Below, one piece after another: positions 1 through 7,516 of a stretch of 64,000 bases of DNA. Origin of the DNA: Paeniglutamicibacter sulfureus (lineage in GTDB: Bacteria > Actinomycetota > Actinomycetes > Actinomycetales > Micrococcaceae); contig NZ_BAAAWO010000001.1 in assembly GCF_039535115.1 (NCBI RefSeq), positions 1,426,001 through 1,490,000 of the forward strand, given 5' to 3'. Made by a program: the position numbers and the translations under genes. Numbering within the stretch: position 1 is the stretch's first letter; every line of letters starts with the position of its first letter. The notes under the pieces are model-generated. The model was not told the DNA's origin. It did no database searches and saw only the letters and a program-made list of their open reading frames with translations.

Positions 1-235
1 CTCCTCCCAGCATCGGGGCAGCCACCGAGAGCAGCACGTCGGCGGAGTGCTGCCCGACAAAACCGGCGGAAACCAGCTCGCCGGATCCCTGGAGCATGGA
101 GGCGTCGCGTGTGCCGGAGTGCAGCACCGCGGTAACCGGCGAGGTGGTGGGCAGCATGCCGGCAAGTGCTTCCGCGGCAGCCGAATACAGCGCCGTCGAG
201 TGCAGGACCGGGATGGATGTTGGTTCGGGGCTCAA
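1..235 (-). CDS. fliN: Flagellar motor switch protein FliN (N-terminal part, runs off the window)
   Basis: Only the first 78 or so codons are present; the gene continues past the left edge. The likely start is TTG at 235, overlapping the fliM stop in a TTGA arrangement, which indicates translational coupling. The visible part (SPEPTSIPVLHSTALYSAAA and on to VLLSVAAPMLGG) is an alpha/beta stretch like the N-terminal extension seen on long FliN/FliY-type proteins. The SpoA domain that would confirm the family lies outside the window. The call rests mainly on position directly after fliM. FliN forms the lower C-ring of the flagellar switch with FliM and FliG. Confidence is moderate because the diagnostic domain is missing. 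Confidence 0.6.
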   Translation of the reverse strand, partial: MSPEPTSIPVLHSTALYSAAAEALAGMLPTTSPVTAVLHSGTRDASMLQGSGELVSAGFVGQHSADVLLSVAAPMLGG

Positions 236-1164
236 GAGAGGCTCTCCTCGGTAGAAACGACGACGGCGGCAATCCGGCCGCTGCGGGTGCCGGCTGCGGC
301 GGTGCCCAGGCGGCGCCCGTCAACAGACAGCTCAAAGGGGCGGTGGACGGGGTGCGGCAGCGGCAGCACATCTCCCACGGCCAGGTTCAGGATCATGCCG
401 GGGGTGACTGAGCTCGGCCCCAGTGCCAGTGCCACGTCCACCGGGACCCCGGCGATGGCCTCGGTGAGCAGTTCGGCGGCGTTCTCCACCGGCGTGCGCG
501 GATTGGTCTCGCCCAGTTGCGGCAGCAGCATGTCCGCGGGCACCGCGACCGAGGCCAGGGTGCTGCGCTCCCCCACGCGGACCCGCAGCCAGGCCGCGAT
601 GACAATCTCCGACTTGGTGGCTGCCTGCGCGAACTGCGAGTTGTGGTGGATTCCGACCACCGCGAGCTGTTGCTGCAGCAGGGCGCCGAGCGAATAGTGC
701 AGGTCCTCGAGTGCCTCGTCCATCAGCCCGCGCACTAGTGTCTGCTCGATGCGCGTGTACTTGCGTTCGGGCGCATGGGTGGTGGTGGGGCTGCCGAGCA
801 TGTGCGAGACCCAGTTCAGCGCGTCCGCGGCGGGGAACTGGATGACGGCGCGCGCGCCGTGCCCCTCGGCCTCGCAAAGGACCATGGTGGTGGCCGGTGG
901 CAGGCCGGCCACGTAGTCGTCGTAGGACTGCATCTGGACCGATTCGAGGGTCACTTGTGACATGACCCGGATCTTGGCCGTCAGCTGGGTGCCCCATTGG
1001 CGGGCAAAGGTCTCGAAGGCCAGTTCGAGCACGCGCGCGTGTTCGCGGGCCAGGGTGGTGGGCCGGCGGAAGTCATAGACAACGGCGGCGGCCGGGTCGG
1101 GGGGTGTCGGGTTGGGCGCACCCGCATCGGGGCGTCCCGCAGGCATGAGCGTCACTGGCACCAC
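232..1164 (-). CDS. fliM: Flagellar motor switch protein FliM
   Basis: C-ring switch protein of 310 residues that links FliG to FliN and normally binds CheY-P. The family signature YDFRRPTTLAREHARVLE starts near residue 30. The middle domain follows (about 60-220), and a SpoA domain (DVLPLPHPVHRPFELSVDGR) fills the last 80 residues. The start chosen is GTG at 1164; ATG at 1146 is an alternative. No good Shine-Dalgarno is visible for either. The N-terminus is Pro/Ala-rich and lacks the EIDALL-like CheY-binding motif that opens classical FliM. No upstream in-frame codons could supply it, because a stop precedes. fliM is separated from motB by a 3.7-kb insert, so it must be transcribed from its own promoter or by long read-through. 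Confidence 0.9.
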   Translation of the reverse strand: MVPVTLMPAGRPDAGAPNPTPPDPAAAVVYDFRRPTTLAREHARVLELAFETFARQWGTQLTAKIRVMSQVTLESVQMQSYDDYVAGLPPATTMVLCEAEGHGARAVIQFPAADALNWVSHMLGSPTTTHAPERKYTRIEQTLVRGLMDEALEDLHYSLGALLQQQLAVVGIHHNSQFAQAATKSEIVIAAWLRVRVGERSTLASVAVPADMLLPQLGETNPRTPVENAAELLTEAIAGVPVDVALALGPSSVTPGMILNLAVGDVLPLPHPVHRPFELSVDGRRLGTAAAGTRSGRIAAVVVSTEESLS

Positions 1165-1583
1165 TATCGGCAGGCGATGGCCGATCGGTAAGCCGCTTGG
1201 GGCAAATATTCGTCCAGAGATTCCATGGAAAAGTCAGTAGCAGACTGACTAGGGAGTTTGCGTGAACTGACCGCTGATCCGCTCAGGCTGGTTGTCAGCG
1301 CCCCTTTCACGCCCACGTTTGCAGAACCTCGGTCCAACCATTTCCATGAAGTCGGGTGTCGAAACAGTGGACCCGGGATCTCTGTTGACTGCGCTGTGTC
1401 CGGCCTTCTGGCCGCGGGGATGTCATCGAACACCGCGTCTCCGCCTTGGACTCGGGCATGGCTGCCTGTCGGTCGAAGTAGGGTTGTTTGCCATGGATGA
1501 AGTGGAGCCGTAGTGAGCAGAGAGTCTAAGCTCGACAGTGTTCACGTAGCGGATTCCAGCGCATCGAAGAGGAGAGGTCCAAA
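1165..1583. other. Intergenic region upstream of fliM, no supported gene
   Basis: This 419-base stretch separates fliM (leftward) from a small rightward gene at 1584. Short open frames exist on both strands, but none has a ribosome site or recognisable domain. A GCCGATAG octamer at 1171-1164 (minus strand) overlaps the fliM start and resembles the sigma-28 -10 boxes found elsewhere here, but its -35 (TACC) is poor. Confidence 0.6.
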
Positions 1584-1808
1584 GTGACCAACATTTACGA
1601 GGGATTTATCGTCCAAGAAACGACCCCGCAGGCGTTCGCCCTCGTGGAGTCCTGGAACTCACGCGTGGCGGATCTCAAGAATCTTCCTGAGGTCGATCTG
1701 GCGGAGGCCGTCAATGAACTCAAGGATCACCACCTCGAGATGATTCGGGCACTGGGCCGTATCGAGCAGGCTGTCAACACGAACGCAGGCAAGGTCATAA
1801 CGGCCTAA
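1584..1808 (+). CDS. Small hypothetical protein (74 aa)
   Basis: I do not recognise this protein. It starts at GTG 1584 with a good ribosome site (GGAGAGG, 1571-1577, six bases before the start), which supports a real gene. The product is soluble-looking, acidic and probably helical. It has no signal peptide or membrane segment; a central stretch (LAEAVNELKDHHLEMIRALG) could be a short amphipathic helix or coiled coil. It lies on the strand opposite to the flagellar genes, inside the insert between fliM and motB, next to the 39-residue membrane peptides. A structural or regulatory role with them is possible but unsupported. Confidence 0.6.
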   Translation: MTNIYEGFIVQETTPQAFALVESWNSRVADLKNLPEVDLAEAVNELKDHHLEMIRALGRIEQAVNTNAGKVITA

Positions 1809-2111
1809 CCGTGGGCGGAAGGCCGCACCAATCGGCCCCGTCCATATGACTCACTGCTGAGAGATCGGGTGCAGACTGCTTCCCATGTCACGAGTAGTGA
1901 GCGTGCCCGCAGAATCGTGACGGGCGCCGATTGGCGGTACTTCGTCCGCTCAACAACCAGCACCCTCACCTGAACGGCGGATAGTCGGATTCGCAAACAT
2001 GGCAAGGCCCGCCGCGGGTCGCGACGAACTGAGAGAGTTAACAGGAACGGCAGATAGCTTGGACTGTGGGTCCTGTATGGGAGTCATATTTCAAAGACTT
2101 GGAGGCTGATC
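1809..2111. other. Non-coding gap before the first 39-aa peptide gene
   Basis: About 300 bases with no convincing coding frame. It presumably carries the promoter and leader of the 39-residue peptide gene that starts at 2112; no clear promoter match was found. Confidence 0.5.
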
Positions 2112-2231
2112 ATGAGTAAGCGTCGTTACTACAGCCAAGGTCCACGCATTCCGCTGCTGTGGCAGAACATTGGTTTGGGGATTTTGGTTCTAGCGGTTCT
2201 TGGGATTGCTGCTTACCTGATCGTTCGGTGA
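2112..2231 (+). CDS. 39-aa single-pass membrane peptide, copy 1
   Basis: A short gene with ATG at 2112 and ribosome site GGAGG at 2101-2105. The product has a basic, aromatic N-terminus (MSKRRYYSQGPRIPLLWQN) followed by one hydrophobic helix (about residues 20-38) and a terminal Arg. A second gene of exactly the same length lies at 4142-4261 and shares the pattern RRYYxQGPRIPxLxQNIGL with the hydrophobic tail. The pair flanks an IS3-family element. Conservation of length, of the motif and of the ribosome-site context between copies supports real translation. The likely topology is N-terminus inside with one membrane span. Function is unknown; a small membrane regulator or a toxin-like peptide are possibilities only. 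Confidence 0.7.
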   Translation: MSKRRYYSQGPRIPLLWQNIGLGILVLAVLGIAAYLIVR

Positions 2232-2411
2232 CTGCAAGACCAAACAGAGTTTTCACCATGAATTGGGCCGGGATCGAGGATTGAACAATCGCGGCGGATA
2301 GTGCAATGGAACCCTTCTATCGGGCAGGCCAAATTCCTCCCCGGTTACAGTCAGTGTGACGCCGGCCTTGCGGATATGCGACCCCGCTGGACCGCGGAAT
2401 TTTTCAAGTCA
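2232..2411. other. Gap between peptide copy 1 and the IS3 element
   Basis: 180 bases with no gene; it ends at the IS left inverted repeat. No terminator hairpin is obvious. Confidence 0.5.
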
Positions 2412-2427
2412 AGCGGTACCAAGGTGA
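2412..2427 (+). repeat. IS3 element terminal inverted repeat, left
   Basis: AGCGGTACCAAGGTGA, matching the right end 3918-3933 in inverted orientation with one mismatch. Confidence 0.8.
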
Positions 2428-2439
2428 GTTAGGCGGCCG

Positions 2440-3450
2440 TTAGGCCGCTGTTTTTTCGGTGGTTTCCTTTGGTTGGTTGATCCATGCCGGCCCGGGCAGG
2501 GCCAGGATCTTGGGGTCGGTGGTCGTGGCGAATCGGTGGGGATGTTCGGCGCGGGCCGCTGCCAGGGTCTGCGAGCGTTTCTCCGCGACGCCGGCGGCGA
2601 AGCCGTAGTGCACGTTGGCAGGGGTGTGGAACCCGATGCCGGAGTGCTGGTGGTGATGGTTGTACCAGTCGACGAAGCCGCTGATGAAGGCCCTCGCATC
2701 GCCCAGGGACGCGAAGCGCTCCGGGAACGTCGGACCATACTTCATTGTCTTGAAAATTGACTCTGAGTAGGGATTATCGTTGCTCACCCGGGGTCGGGAA
2801 TGCGATCTGGTGACCTCCAGATCCGAGAGCAGCGCGGCGACGGTCTTCGACGTCATCGAGGTGCCGCGGTCGGCGTGGACCACCTGCGGGATGCCGTGGA
2901 TGCCGAAGATCTCCTTCATCATTTCCGCCGCCAGGATCGCCGCTTCGGTGGCGTGCACGTGCGCGCCGACAATGAACCGCGAGTGGATATCGATCATCAG
3001 GTAGCAGTCGAAGTACTTGCCCTTGACCGGGCCGGCCAACTTCGTGATGTCCCACGAATACACCTGACCGGGGGCGGTGGCCACCAGCTCCGGGATGGCC
3101 CGGGGCGGATGCTTGGCGAGTTTCCGGCGTTCTTTGACCTGCCGGTTTTCCTCCAGGACCCGGTAGAACGTGGAGACCGAGCCCAGGTAGATCCCGGCGT
3201 CCAGCAACTTCGCATAGACCTGCAGGGGCGCCAGGTCCACGAACTGAGGCGAGTTCAAGGCCGCGAGGATCTCGGCCCGCTCCGTGGCGCTGAGCTTGTT
3301 CGGCGGAACCACCGGATCGTGGTCCCTCGGCGCTGCGGGCTTGCGGTAGATCGTGGTGCGCGAAAGCCCGAGCAAGGTAGCGGCCCGCCGCGTCGGGACT
3401 GCCAGTTCCACCAGCTGCACGTAGGCGCCCGTCAACGCTTCTTGGACTTC
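2440..3450 (-). CDS. IS3-family transposase OrfB (DDE integrase domain)
   Basis: Catalytic part of the transposase. An N-terminal HTH_21-like region (LAPLQVYAKLLDAGIYLGSV) precedes an rve integrase core. Visible catalytic residues are the first Asp in YSWDITKLAG, the second Asp in VVHADRGTSMTSK, and the Glu in SNDNPYSESIFKTMKY. Near the C-terminus is the usual YNHHHQHSGIGFHTPA block. The frame has no good start of its own and overlaps the end of OrfA in the -1 register, so it is probably made as an OrfAB fusion by frameshifting near 3432-3450. The N-terminal boundary given is approximate. The frame is intact and the element may be active. Confidence 0.85.
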   Translation of the reverse strand, partial: EVQEALTGAYVQLVELAVPTRRAATLLGLSRTTIYRKPAAPRDHDPVVPPNKLSATERAEILAALNSPQFVDLAPLQVYAKLLDAGIYLGSVSTFYRVLEENRQVKERRKLAKHPPRAIPELVATAPGQVYSWDITKLAGPVKGKYFDCYLMIDIHSRFIVGAHVHATEAAILAAEMMKEIFGIHGIPQVVHADRGTSMTSKTVAALLSDLEVTRSHSRPRVSNDNPYSESIFKTMKYGPTFPERFASLGDARAFISGFVDWYNHHHQHSGIGFHTPANVHYGFAAGVAEKRSQTLAAARAEHPHRFATTTDPKILALPGPAWINQPKETTEKTAA

Positions 3451-3866
3451 GGATCGTCGTTGGTGTCCTCGGAGATCGTCTCCAAGAACGCGTGCAGTTT
3501 TCCCATCACACCAAGGGCTGCCTCCGATCGTTTCAACCGGCTCTCGCTCACCTCCAGCTGGCGGCGCAAACGCGCGATCTCGGCCTGCTCGGGGGACAGT
3601 TTCCCGATTTTCTCCCCGGCCGTCTTGCCCTGCAGCACGCCGGCGTCGCGCAGCTTGCGCCACTCGGTGATCTGCGAGGAATACACCCCCTGCTCCCGCA
3701 GGAACGCACCGCCTTCCTGCCGGGTGCAGGCGTCCTCGTACTGGGCCAACAACTCAAGCTTCTGCGCGGGGGTATACGACCTGCGAGGGGTCGGTCCACC
3801 GGCACGCGGTCCGGAACTACTCATGGATCCATCTTGGCGCACTTCGGCCAAAACTAGATTAGACAT
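3432..3866 (-). CDS. IS3-family transposase OrfA (HTH)
   Basis: Upstream frame of the IS3 transposase, 144 residues from 3866; a start at the second Met (3824) is equally possible. It contains a helix-turn-helix (YTPAQKLELLAQYEDACT, then LREQGVYSSQITEWRKLRDA) that recognises the IS ends. A leucine-zipper-like coiled coil follows (EQAEIARLRRQLEVSESRLK), used for multimerisation in this family. It ends in a Lys-rich stretch (KSKKR) where the -1 shift into OrfB would occur; the bases there (TCC AAG AAG) are a modest slippery site. Confidence 0.85.
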   Translation of the reverse strand: MSNLVLAEVRQDGSMSSSGPRAGGPTPRRSYTPAQKLELLAQYEDACTRQEGGAFLREQGVYSSQITEWRKLRDAGVLQGKTAGEKIGKLSPEQAEIARLRRQLEVSESRLKRSEAALGVMGKLHAFLETISEDTNDDPKSKKR

Positions 3867-3917
3867 ACAGATTGGTTTCCTGGTTCTCGCCCTACGCGAT
3901 CGAGCCGACTTGCTCTG

Positions 3918-3933
3918 TCACCCTGGTACCGCT
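3918..3933 (-). repeat. IS3 element terminal inverted repeat, right
   Basis: Read on the minus strand: AGCGGTACCAGGGTGA, partner of 2412-2427. Confidence 0.8.
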
Positions 3934-4141
3934 CCAGCCTGACACGTAGGGCCGCGCCGCGAGTGCACAATCCCGGCAGATAGGTGACGTGGCTGGGCTC
4001 ACGCCAAGGGTTCTGATGGACCATATGTCGCTACGTGGCCTGCACAGGGTGAACCGCGAGGTGAAAGCCACGTGAATGGCAATCCGGTGTACCGCAGCTC
4101 ACATACTGTTGGAGTTTCAATCACCAGCTTGGGAGCTAACT
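3934..4141. other. Gap between the IS3 element and peptide copy 2
   Basis: 208 bases, no supported gene. It ends with the ribosome site GGGAG (4131-4135) of the second 39-residue peptide gene. Confidence 0.5.
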
Positions 4142-4261
4142 TTGAGAAATCGTCGTTATTACGATCAGGGGCCACGCATTCCGGTGTTGAGGCAGAACAT
4201 CGGCCTTGCGGCACTCATTGCCGTCGTAATCGGATTGGGCGCATACGTTTTCTCTTCGTAA
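4142..4261 (+). CDS. 39-aa single-pass membrane peptide, copy 2
   Basis: Paralogue of the gene at 2112-2231. Start TTG at 4142 is preceded by GGGAG six bases upstream. The same frame is open further upstream, but homology to copy 1 begins exactly at this TTG and gives an identical length of 39 residues. The product starts (M)RNRRYYDQGPRIPVLRQN and continues into a hydrophobic helix (residues 20-36) ending in SS. Copies 1 and 2 match at about 21 of 39 positions, concentrated in the cytoplasmic N-terminal motif. Function is unknown; duplication of so small a gene suggests dosage or pairing matters. Confidence 0.65.
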   Translation: MRNRRYYDQGPRIPVLRQNIGLAALIAVVIGLGAYVFSS

Positions 4262-4902
4262 ATGCGGACCATCAATGTGTAATACGGACTGATCGTCAGC
4301 ACCATCTGCACGGGCTGCGGGGAGAGTGCCTTCCAATCGCAACGCAACTGGTCGTCGTTATCCAATAATGCGCTCCTGTAGGGCTGGCCAGCATGAAATA
4401 TCCCGGCAGTTAGGCGTGACCCCTGCACTCCGGATCTGGGACGGAAATTACGCGAACGTCGCCAGCCCGGATACAGGTGCAGACCACTGCGCGACCTGGC
4501 GTCCGGGCATATTCACCGCTGAGCTTCAGGATGCCGGTGGACTGTGTCGCGGTTTTTCGCTCGGCGTACGGCTCGACATGCAGATGGAAGACGTCGATGA
4601 ACATGGCTGCCAGAGTCGTTCGCCGGGGCCTTCTGGAAGGCGCTAGGACACGCTCTTCCATTTGACCGGAATACACTTTGTTTCCACGGTGTCTCAGCAT
4701 TGGCCACCAGCCACTTCCCCAAAAGTGATCTCAGAGCAGCCCCGCGCGAATTCCCCAAACGACGCGATTCCGCTCCCTTGGCATCACCCTACGACACCAC
4801 GAGGGGAAGTAGAAGAGAGAAACGTGCCGGTGCAGGGTTCTTCCAAGGTCTTACCGCTTTGGAAGACTTCCGATCCGGCAATGTCGCGGGCACGCCACGT
4901 GA
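4262..4902. other. Intergenic region downstream of motB, no supported gene
   Basis: 641 bases. Several short frames occur on both strands, but none has a convincing ribosome site, hydrophobic profile or domain. In many flagellar operons fliL would lie between motB and fliM; no FliL-like frame (N-terminal membrane anchor plus periplasmic domain) is present here or in 1165-1583. Confidence 0.6.
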
Positions 4903-5736
4903 CTACGGGTTCTGCTTCAGCAGGCTTCGGACCGACTCGGGCTGGTTGGACAGCACCACGATGTCGACACGGCGGTTCAGCGACAGGTCCTTGTTGCCTG
5001 GGACCGGACGGGCGTCCCCGTAGCCGACCGAGGAAATCCGTGAGGCCTTCACTCCCCCATCCTCGACCAGCGAGCGCAGCACCCCGGTGGCTCGTGATGC
5101 CGAAAGCTCCCAGTTGGTGGGGTACGGCTTGACCGGGCGGCGCTCGTCCGCGAATCCCTCCACCTCGAAGTAGCGCTTGGTGGGTGCCAGCACCGGGGCG
5201 ATGGCGTCGATGATCTCGCGGGCATTGTCGGTGAGCTCGGCACTGTTGGGCACAAAGAAGGTTTCCGCACTGACCAATCGCACGGTGAGGCCCCGGTTGT
5301 CGATGGAAAAATCGGCAGCGCCGGCGTGCCCGGAATCCTTAAGCCGCTTCTGGATGCGTTCCTTCAGCTCAATCAGGTCGGACTGCTCGTTCTGGGCCAG
5401 GGCCAGCAGCGCTTCCTTGGTCTGCCCGTCGATCTGGCTGCTGGCCAGCAGTCCCTCGGTGCCCACCAGCTCTGGTGGGACCACGACGCCCTCCGCGGTG
5501 TCCGCGGTGACGCTTTGTTCGGTGCCGAAGCCGGTGGCAAGGGAATTCTTCAGTTTCGTGTATTTGTCCTGGTCGACAGTGGACATCGCAAAAAGAACAA
5601 TGAACAGGCACATCAGCACCGTGACCATGTCCATGTAGGAGGCCATCCAGCGTTCGTCCGGACCGTCGTGCCCGGACTCTGCCGGCTTGCGGCCCTTCCG
5701 GCCCCCGCGCCGGCTACTGCTGCGGCCGCCACTCAC
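4903..5736 (-). CDS. motB: Flagellar motor stator protein MotB
   Basis: Stator subunit of 277 residues that anchors MotA to peptidoglycan and carries the ion-binding Asp. After a basic Arg/Gly-rich N-terminus comes the single membrane span (MVTVLMCLFIVLFAMSTV, about residues 37-54), preceded by the conserved Asp in SYMDMVTV. The OmpA-like peptidoglycan-binding domain fills about residues 150-265 (YFEVEGFADERRPVKPYPTN, then NWELSASRATGVLR and LNRRVDIVVL). The start overlaps the motA stop by four bases, indicating coupled translation. It is the last flagellar gene before the accessory insert. Confidence 0.95.
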   Translation of the reverse strand: MSGGRSSSRRGGRKGRKPAESGHDGPDERWMASYMDMVTVLMCLFIVLFAMSTVDQDKYTKLKNSLATGFGTEQSVTADTAEGVVVPPELVGTEGLLASSQIDGQTKEALLALAQNEQSDLIELKERIQKRLKDSGHAGAADFSIDNRGLTVRLVSAETFFVPNSAELTDNAREIIDAIAPVLAPTKRYFEVEGFADERRPVKPYPTNWELSASRATGVLRSLVEDGGVKASRISSVGYGDARPVPGNKDLSLNRRVDIVVLSNQPESVRSLLKQNP

Positions 5737-6566
5737 GCGGCTTCCTTGAAGTCATCGAGCACGGATGCGGCCCCGAAGTTGGACTTCTTGCCATTCTTCT
5801 TGTCGTTCTTCGTGCCCAATGCGTACGACGGGACCATGGCCCTCAGCTTCTCTTCCAGCAGGATCGACTGGCTGCCGCCTTGGATCGCCAGCACGCCCTC
5901 CATGGCCAGGGTCATGCTGTCGATTTCGAGTTCCGAAAGCCGGCGCAGCCGCGCGCCGATGGGAAGCCAGATGAAGTTGGCCGAGACCAGTCCCCACAGC
6001 GTGGCCACGAAGGCAGCGGCAATCATGTGCCCGAGCTCGTCGGGCTTGGAGAGGTTTTCCAGCACGTGGGTCAGCGAGACCACGGTGCCGATGATGCCCA
6101 CGGTGGGGGCATAACCGCCCAGGGTGGAAAAATACTTGTGCGCAATCGCATCGGTGCGCTCGCGGGTGGAGATCTCATCCTCGAGCTGGTCGCGCAGCTC
6201 GTCCCCGTCCATGCCGTCGGCCATGGACTGCAGGGCCCGGCCCAGGAACGGGTCCTTGGTTTCCCTGGCCTCGGACTCCAGCGCCAGCAGACCCTCCTTG
6301 CGTGCAAGGTCCGCCAATTCGACCAGGCGGGTGATCAGCTCCCCCACCGGGGCGATCTTGCCCCGGAAAGCCGAGGGGAGGGACTTGAAGGCAATGATCG
6401 TGTCACTGATGGTGCCGCTGGCGATGCCCACGGCGATGGTTCCGAGGAACACGATGATCATGGGGGCCGGCAGCAGAATCGACGAGACGTTGGCGCCCTC
6501 CATGAAAAGCATGGTGAACATGGCGCCGAAGGCCAGCAGGAGGCCAATGATTGTTGCTGGATCCAC
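5733..6566 (-). CDS. motA: Flagellar motor stator protein MotA
   Basis: Ion-channel stator subunit of 277 residues with four expected membrane spans. Two are N-terminal (ATIIGLLLAFGAMFTMLFM and an adjoining one near 30-50) and two are C-terminal, around GGYAPTVGIIGTVVSL and AFVATLWGLVSANFIWLPIG. The large cytoplasmic loop between them carries charged residues (EDEISTRERTDAIAHKY) that contact FliG. The Pro in YAPTVG corresponds to the conserved motor proline. The sequence is close to the PomA/MotA family used with either ion; the ion cannot be decided here. It lies between flbD and motB. Confidence 0.95.
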   Translation of the reverse strand: MDPATIIGLLLAFGAMFTMLFMEGANVSSILLPAPMIIVFLGTIAVGIASGTISDTIIAFKSLPSAFRGKIAPVGELITRLVELADLARKEGLLALESEARETKDPFLGRALQSMADGMDGDELRDQLEDEISTRERTDAIAHKYFSTLGGYAPTVGIIGTVVSLTHVLENLSKPDELGHMIAAAFVATLWGLVSANFIWLPIGARLRRLSELEIDSMTLAMEGVLAIQGGSQSILLEEKLRAMVPSYALGTKNDKKNGKKSNFGAASVLDDFKEAA

Positions 6567-6581
6567 TTGGGGGCGTCCTCT

Positions 6582-6818
6582 TTATCGATGCGTCAGGGGC
6601 GGAACGGATGGTTGCGGCGGCTCGTAGTTCCGCGCCAGTGAAACCACCCGGGCACGATGTCCCGCCACCAGGGCGATGACTTCTTCCATGGTCTCCGTGA
6701 CCACGTACTTCGCGCCGTTGACCATGAACACAACGGTGTCGGGGTTTTCCTGGATCCGCTCGATGAGGTCGGCGTTGATCGCAAAGCGTGTGGCGTTGAG
6801 CCTCGTTACAACGATCAT
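6582..6818 (-). CDS. flbD: FlbD-family flagellar protein
   Basis: Small protein of 78 residues from ATG 6818 (MIVVTRLNATRFAINADLIE). The family typically starts at this point, so the longer upstream frame to 6878 is rejected; a purine-rich site (AAAGGACGGGG) lies upstream. The FlbD family (PF06289) has one alpha/beta domain and commonly sits between flgE and motA in Gram-positive flagellar operons, as here. Visible features are the YVVTETMEEVIALV region and a proline-rich tail. The precise role is unknown; it is not the NtrC-type FlbD of Caulobacter. Confidence 0.85.
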   Translation of the reverse strand: MIVVTRLNATRFAINADLIERIQENPDTVVFMVNGAKYVVTETMEEVIALVAGHRARVVSLARNYEPPQPSVPPLTHR

Positions 6819-6860
6819 TGAAGCACCCCGTCCTTTCAGAGGAGCACTCTCGGCAGAAAG

Positions 6861-6888
6861 GGCGGCGCCGTTAGCCAACGACGCCGCC
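6861..6888 (-). terminator. Hairpin downstream of the CWB2 gene
   Basis: GGCGGCG (6861-6867) pairs with CGCCGCC (6882-6888) around a 14-base loop, just after the CWB2 gene stop at 6932 and before flbD. There is no run of U, so it may be a weak terminator or processing stem. Confidence 0.4.
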
Positions 6889-6931
6889 CGCCTACCCTCC
6901 GGCTTACCGTTTACGGCAGGCCGGGATCTGA

Positions 6932-7381
6932 TTAGTTCGCTGCGGCGAGCTGTGCCTGGCCGAGCATGTCGTTGCTGACAGCGGTCGTCCCGCCGAGCAC
7001 CACCAGCTTTCCCGGGTTCAAGCGGGCGAGCTCATCTGCCACCGTGGTTGGAAGGGCGCCGGTGGCCGGCACCAGCAGGATGGGCCCATCCGTGTACGGC
7101 GAGATGGACAGGGCGTCAACCATGCTGGCGGCGTTGGCCAGGTATACGGCGGGGACGCCCGGCTCGGCGTTGATCTGCGAGATGAGCACGGCGGTCTCGT
7201 ACTTGTTCGCCCCGCCGATTCGCTCAACGGGAACCACCGCCGGTTCGGGGCAAGCCCCAACGAGCCATCCGCCACCCGAATAGACCTGGCAGGTGCCGTC
7301 AGCGGCCAGAGCGGTTGTGGTGCCGATGATTCCGGCGGCGGTGAGGGCGAGTGCGGCCAGTCCTGCAGTGGTCTTTTTCAT
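6932..7381 (-). CDS. Secreted protein with one cell wall binding repeat 2 (CWB2) domain
   Basis: Protein of 149 residues with a clear Sec signal peptide (MKKTTAGLAALALTAAGIIG, cleavage after ALA near residue 27). A single CWB2 (PF04122) unit follows from about residue 53 (ERIGGANKYETAVLISQINA ... VYLANAASMVDALSISPY ... KLVVLGGTTAVSNDML). Most CWB2 proteins carry three such units attached to an enzyme or adhesin; here one unit is the whole mature protein. CWB2 binds anionic wall polymers in other Gram-positives. It is placed between flgE and flbD, with hairpins on both sides (7517-7546 and 6861-6888), so it may be expressed separately from the flagellar genes. A role at the wall-motor or rod-wall interface is inference. 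Confidence 0.8.
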   Translation of the reverse strand: MKKTTAGLAALALTAAGIIGTTTALAADGTCQVYSGGGWLVGACPEPAVVPVERIGGANKYETAVLISQINAEPGVPAVYLANAASMVDALSISPYTDGPILLVPATGALPTTVADELARLNPGKLVVLGGTTAVSNDMLGQAQLAAAN

Positions 7382-7516
7382 GGCGTAATCCTACTTTGTC
7401 GTAGATGAAGGTGACTCTAAGGGGCCGCAGTTGCCATGGAACCAACCGTGGACTGATGCGCCGATCAACTCTGACCCGCCCCGGCGTCAGACGGAGAAGC
7501 CGATGGTGGATTGCGT

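Larger units (their letters stand above)
2412..3933 (-). mobile_element. IS3-family insertion sequence (about 1.52 kb)
   Basis: The element has two overlapping minus-strand frames, OrfA (HTH) and OrfB (DDE integrase), bounded by inverted repeats. The left end is AGCGGTACCAAGGTGA (2412-2427). The right end, read inward, is AGCGGTACCAGGGTGA (3933-3918), 15 of 16 identical. Size and gene plan fit IS3. No clear target-site duplication is visible at these borders (flanking TCA and CCA differ), so the outer edges may be a base or so off, or the copy may have recombined. Both genes look intact. It sits between the two 39-residue peptide genes. Confidence 0.85.

Noticed and set aside
1164..1190. Sigma-28-like promoter at the fliM start (GCCGATAG with TACC 15 bases upstream)
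   Set aside because: The -10 octamer matches, but the -35 is poor and the box overlaps the GTG start, leaving almost no leader unless ATG 1146 is used. Kept only as a possibility.
2409..3936. Target-site duplication around the IS3 element
   Set aside because: The three or four bases on each side do not match (TCA versus CCA).
4326..4700. Frames of about 100 codons on both strands downstream of the second peptide gene
   Set aside because: No ribosome site, domain or plausible composition; neither resembles FliL.
5326..6641. Plus-strand frames opposite motB and motA
   Set aside because: The minus strand encodes clear MotA and MotB; the plus frames show no domain or ribosome site.
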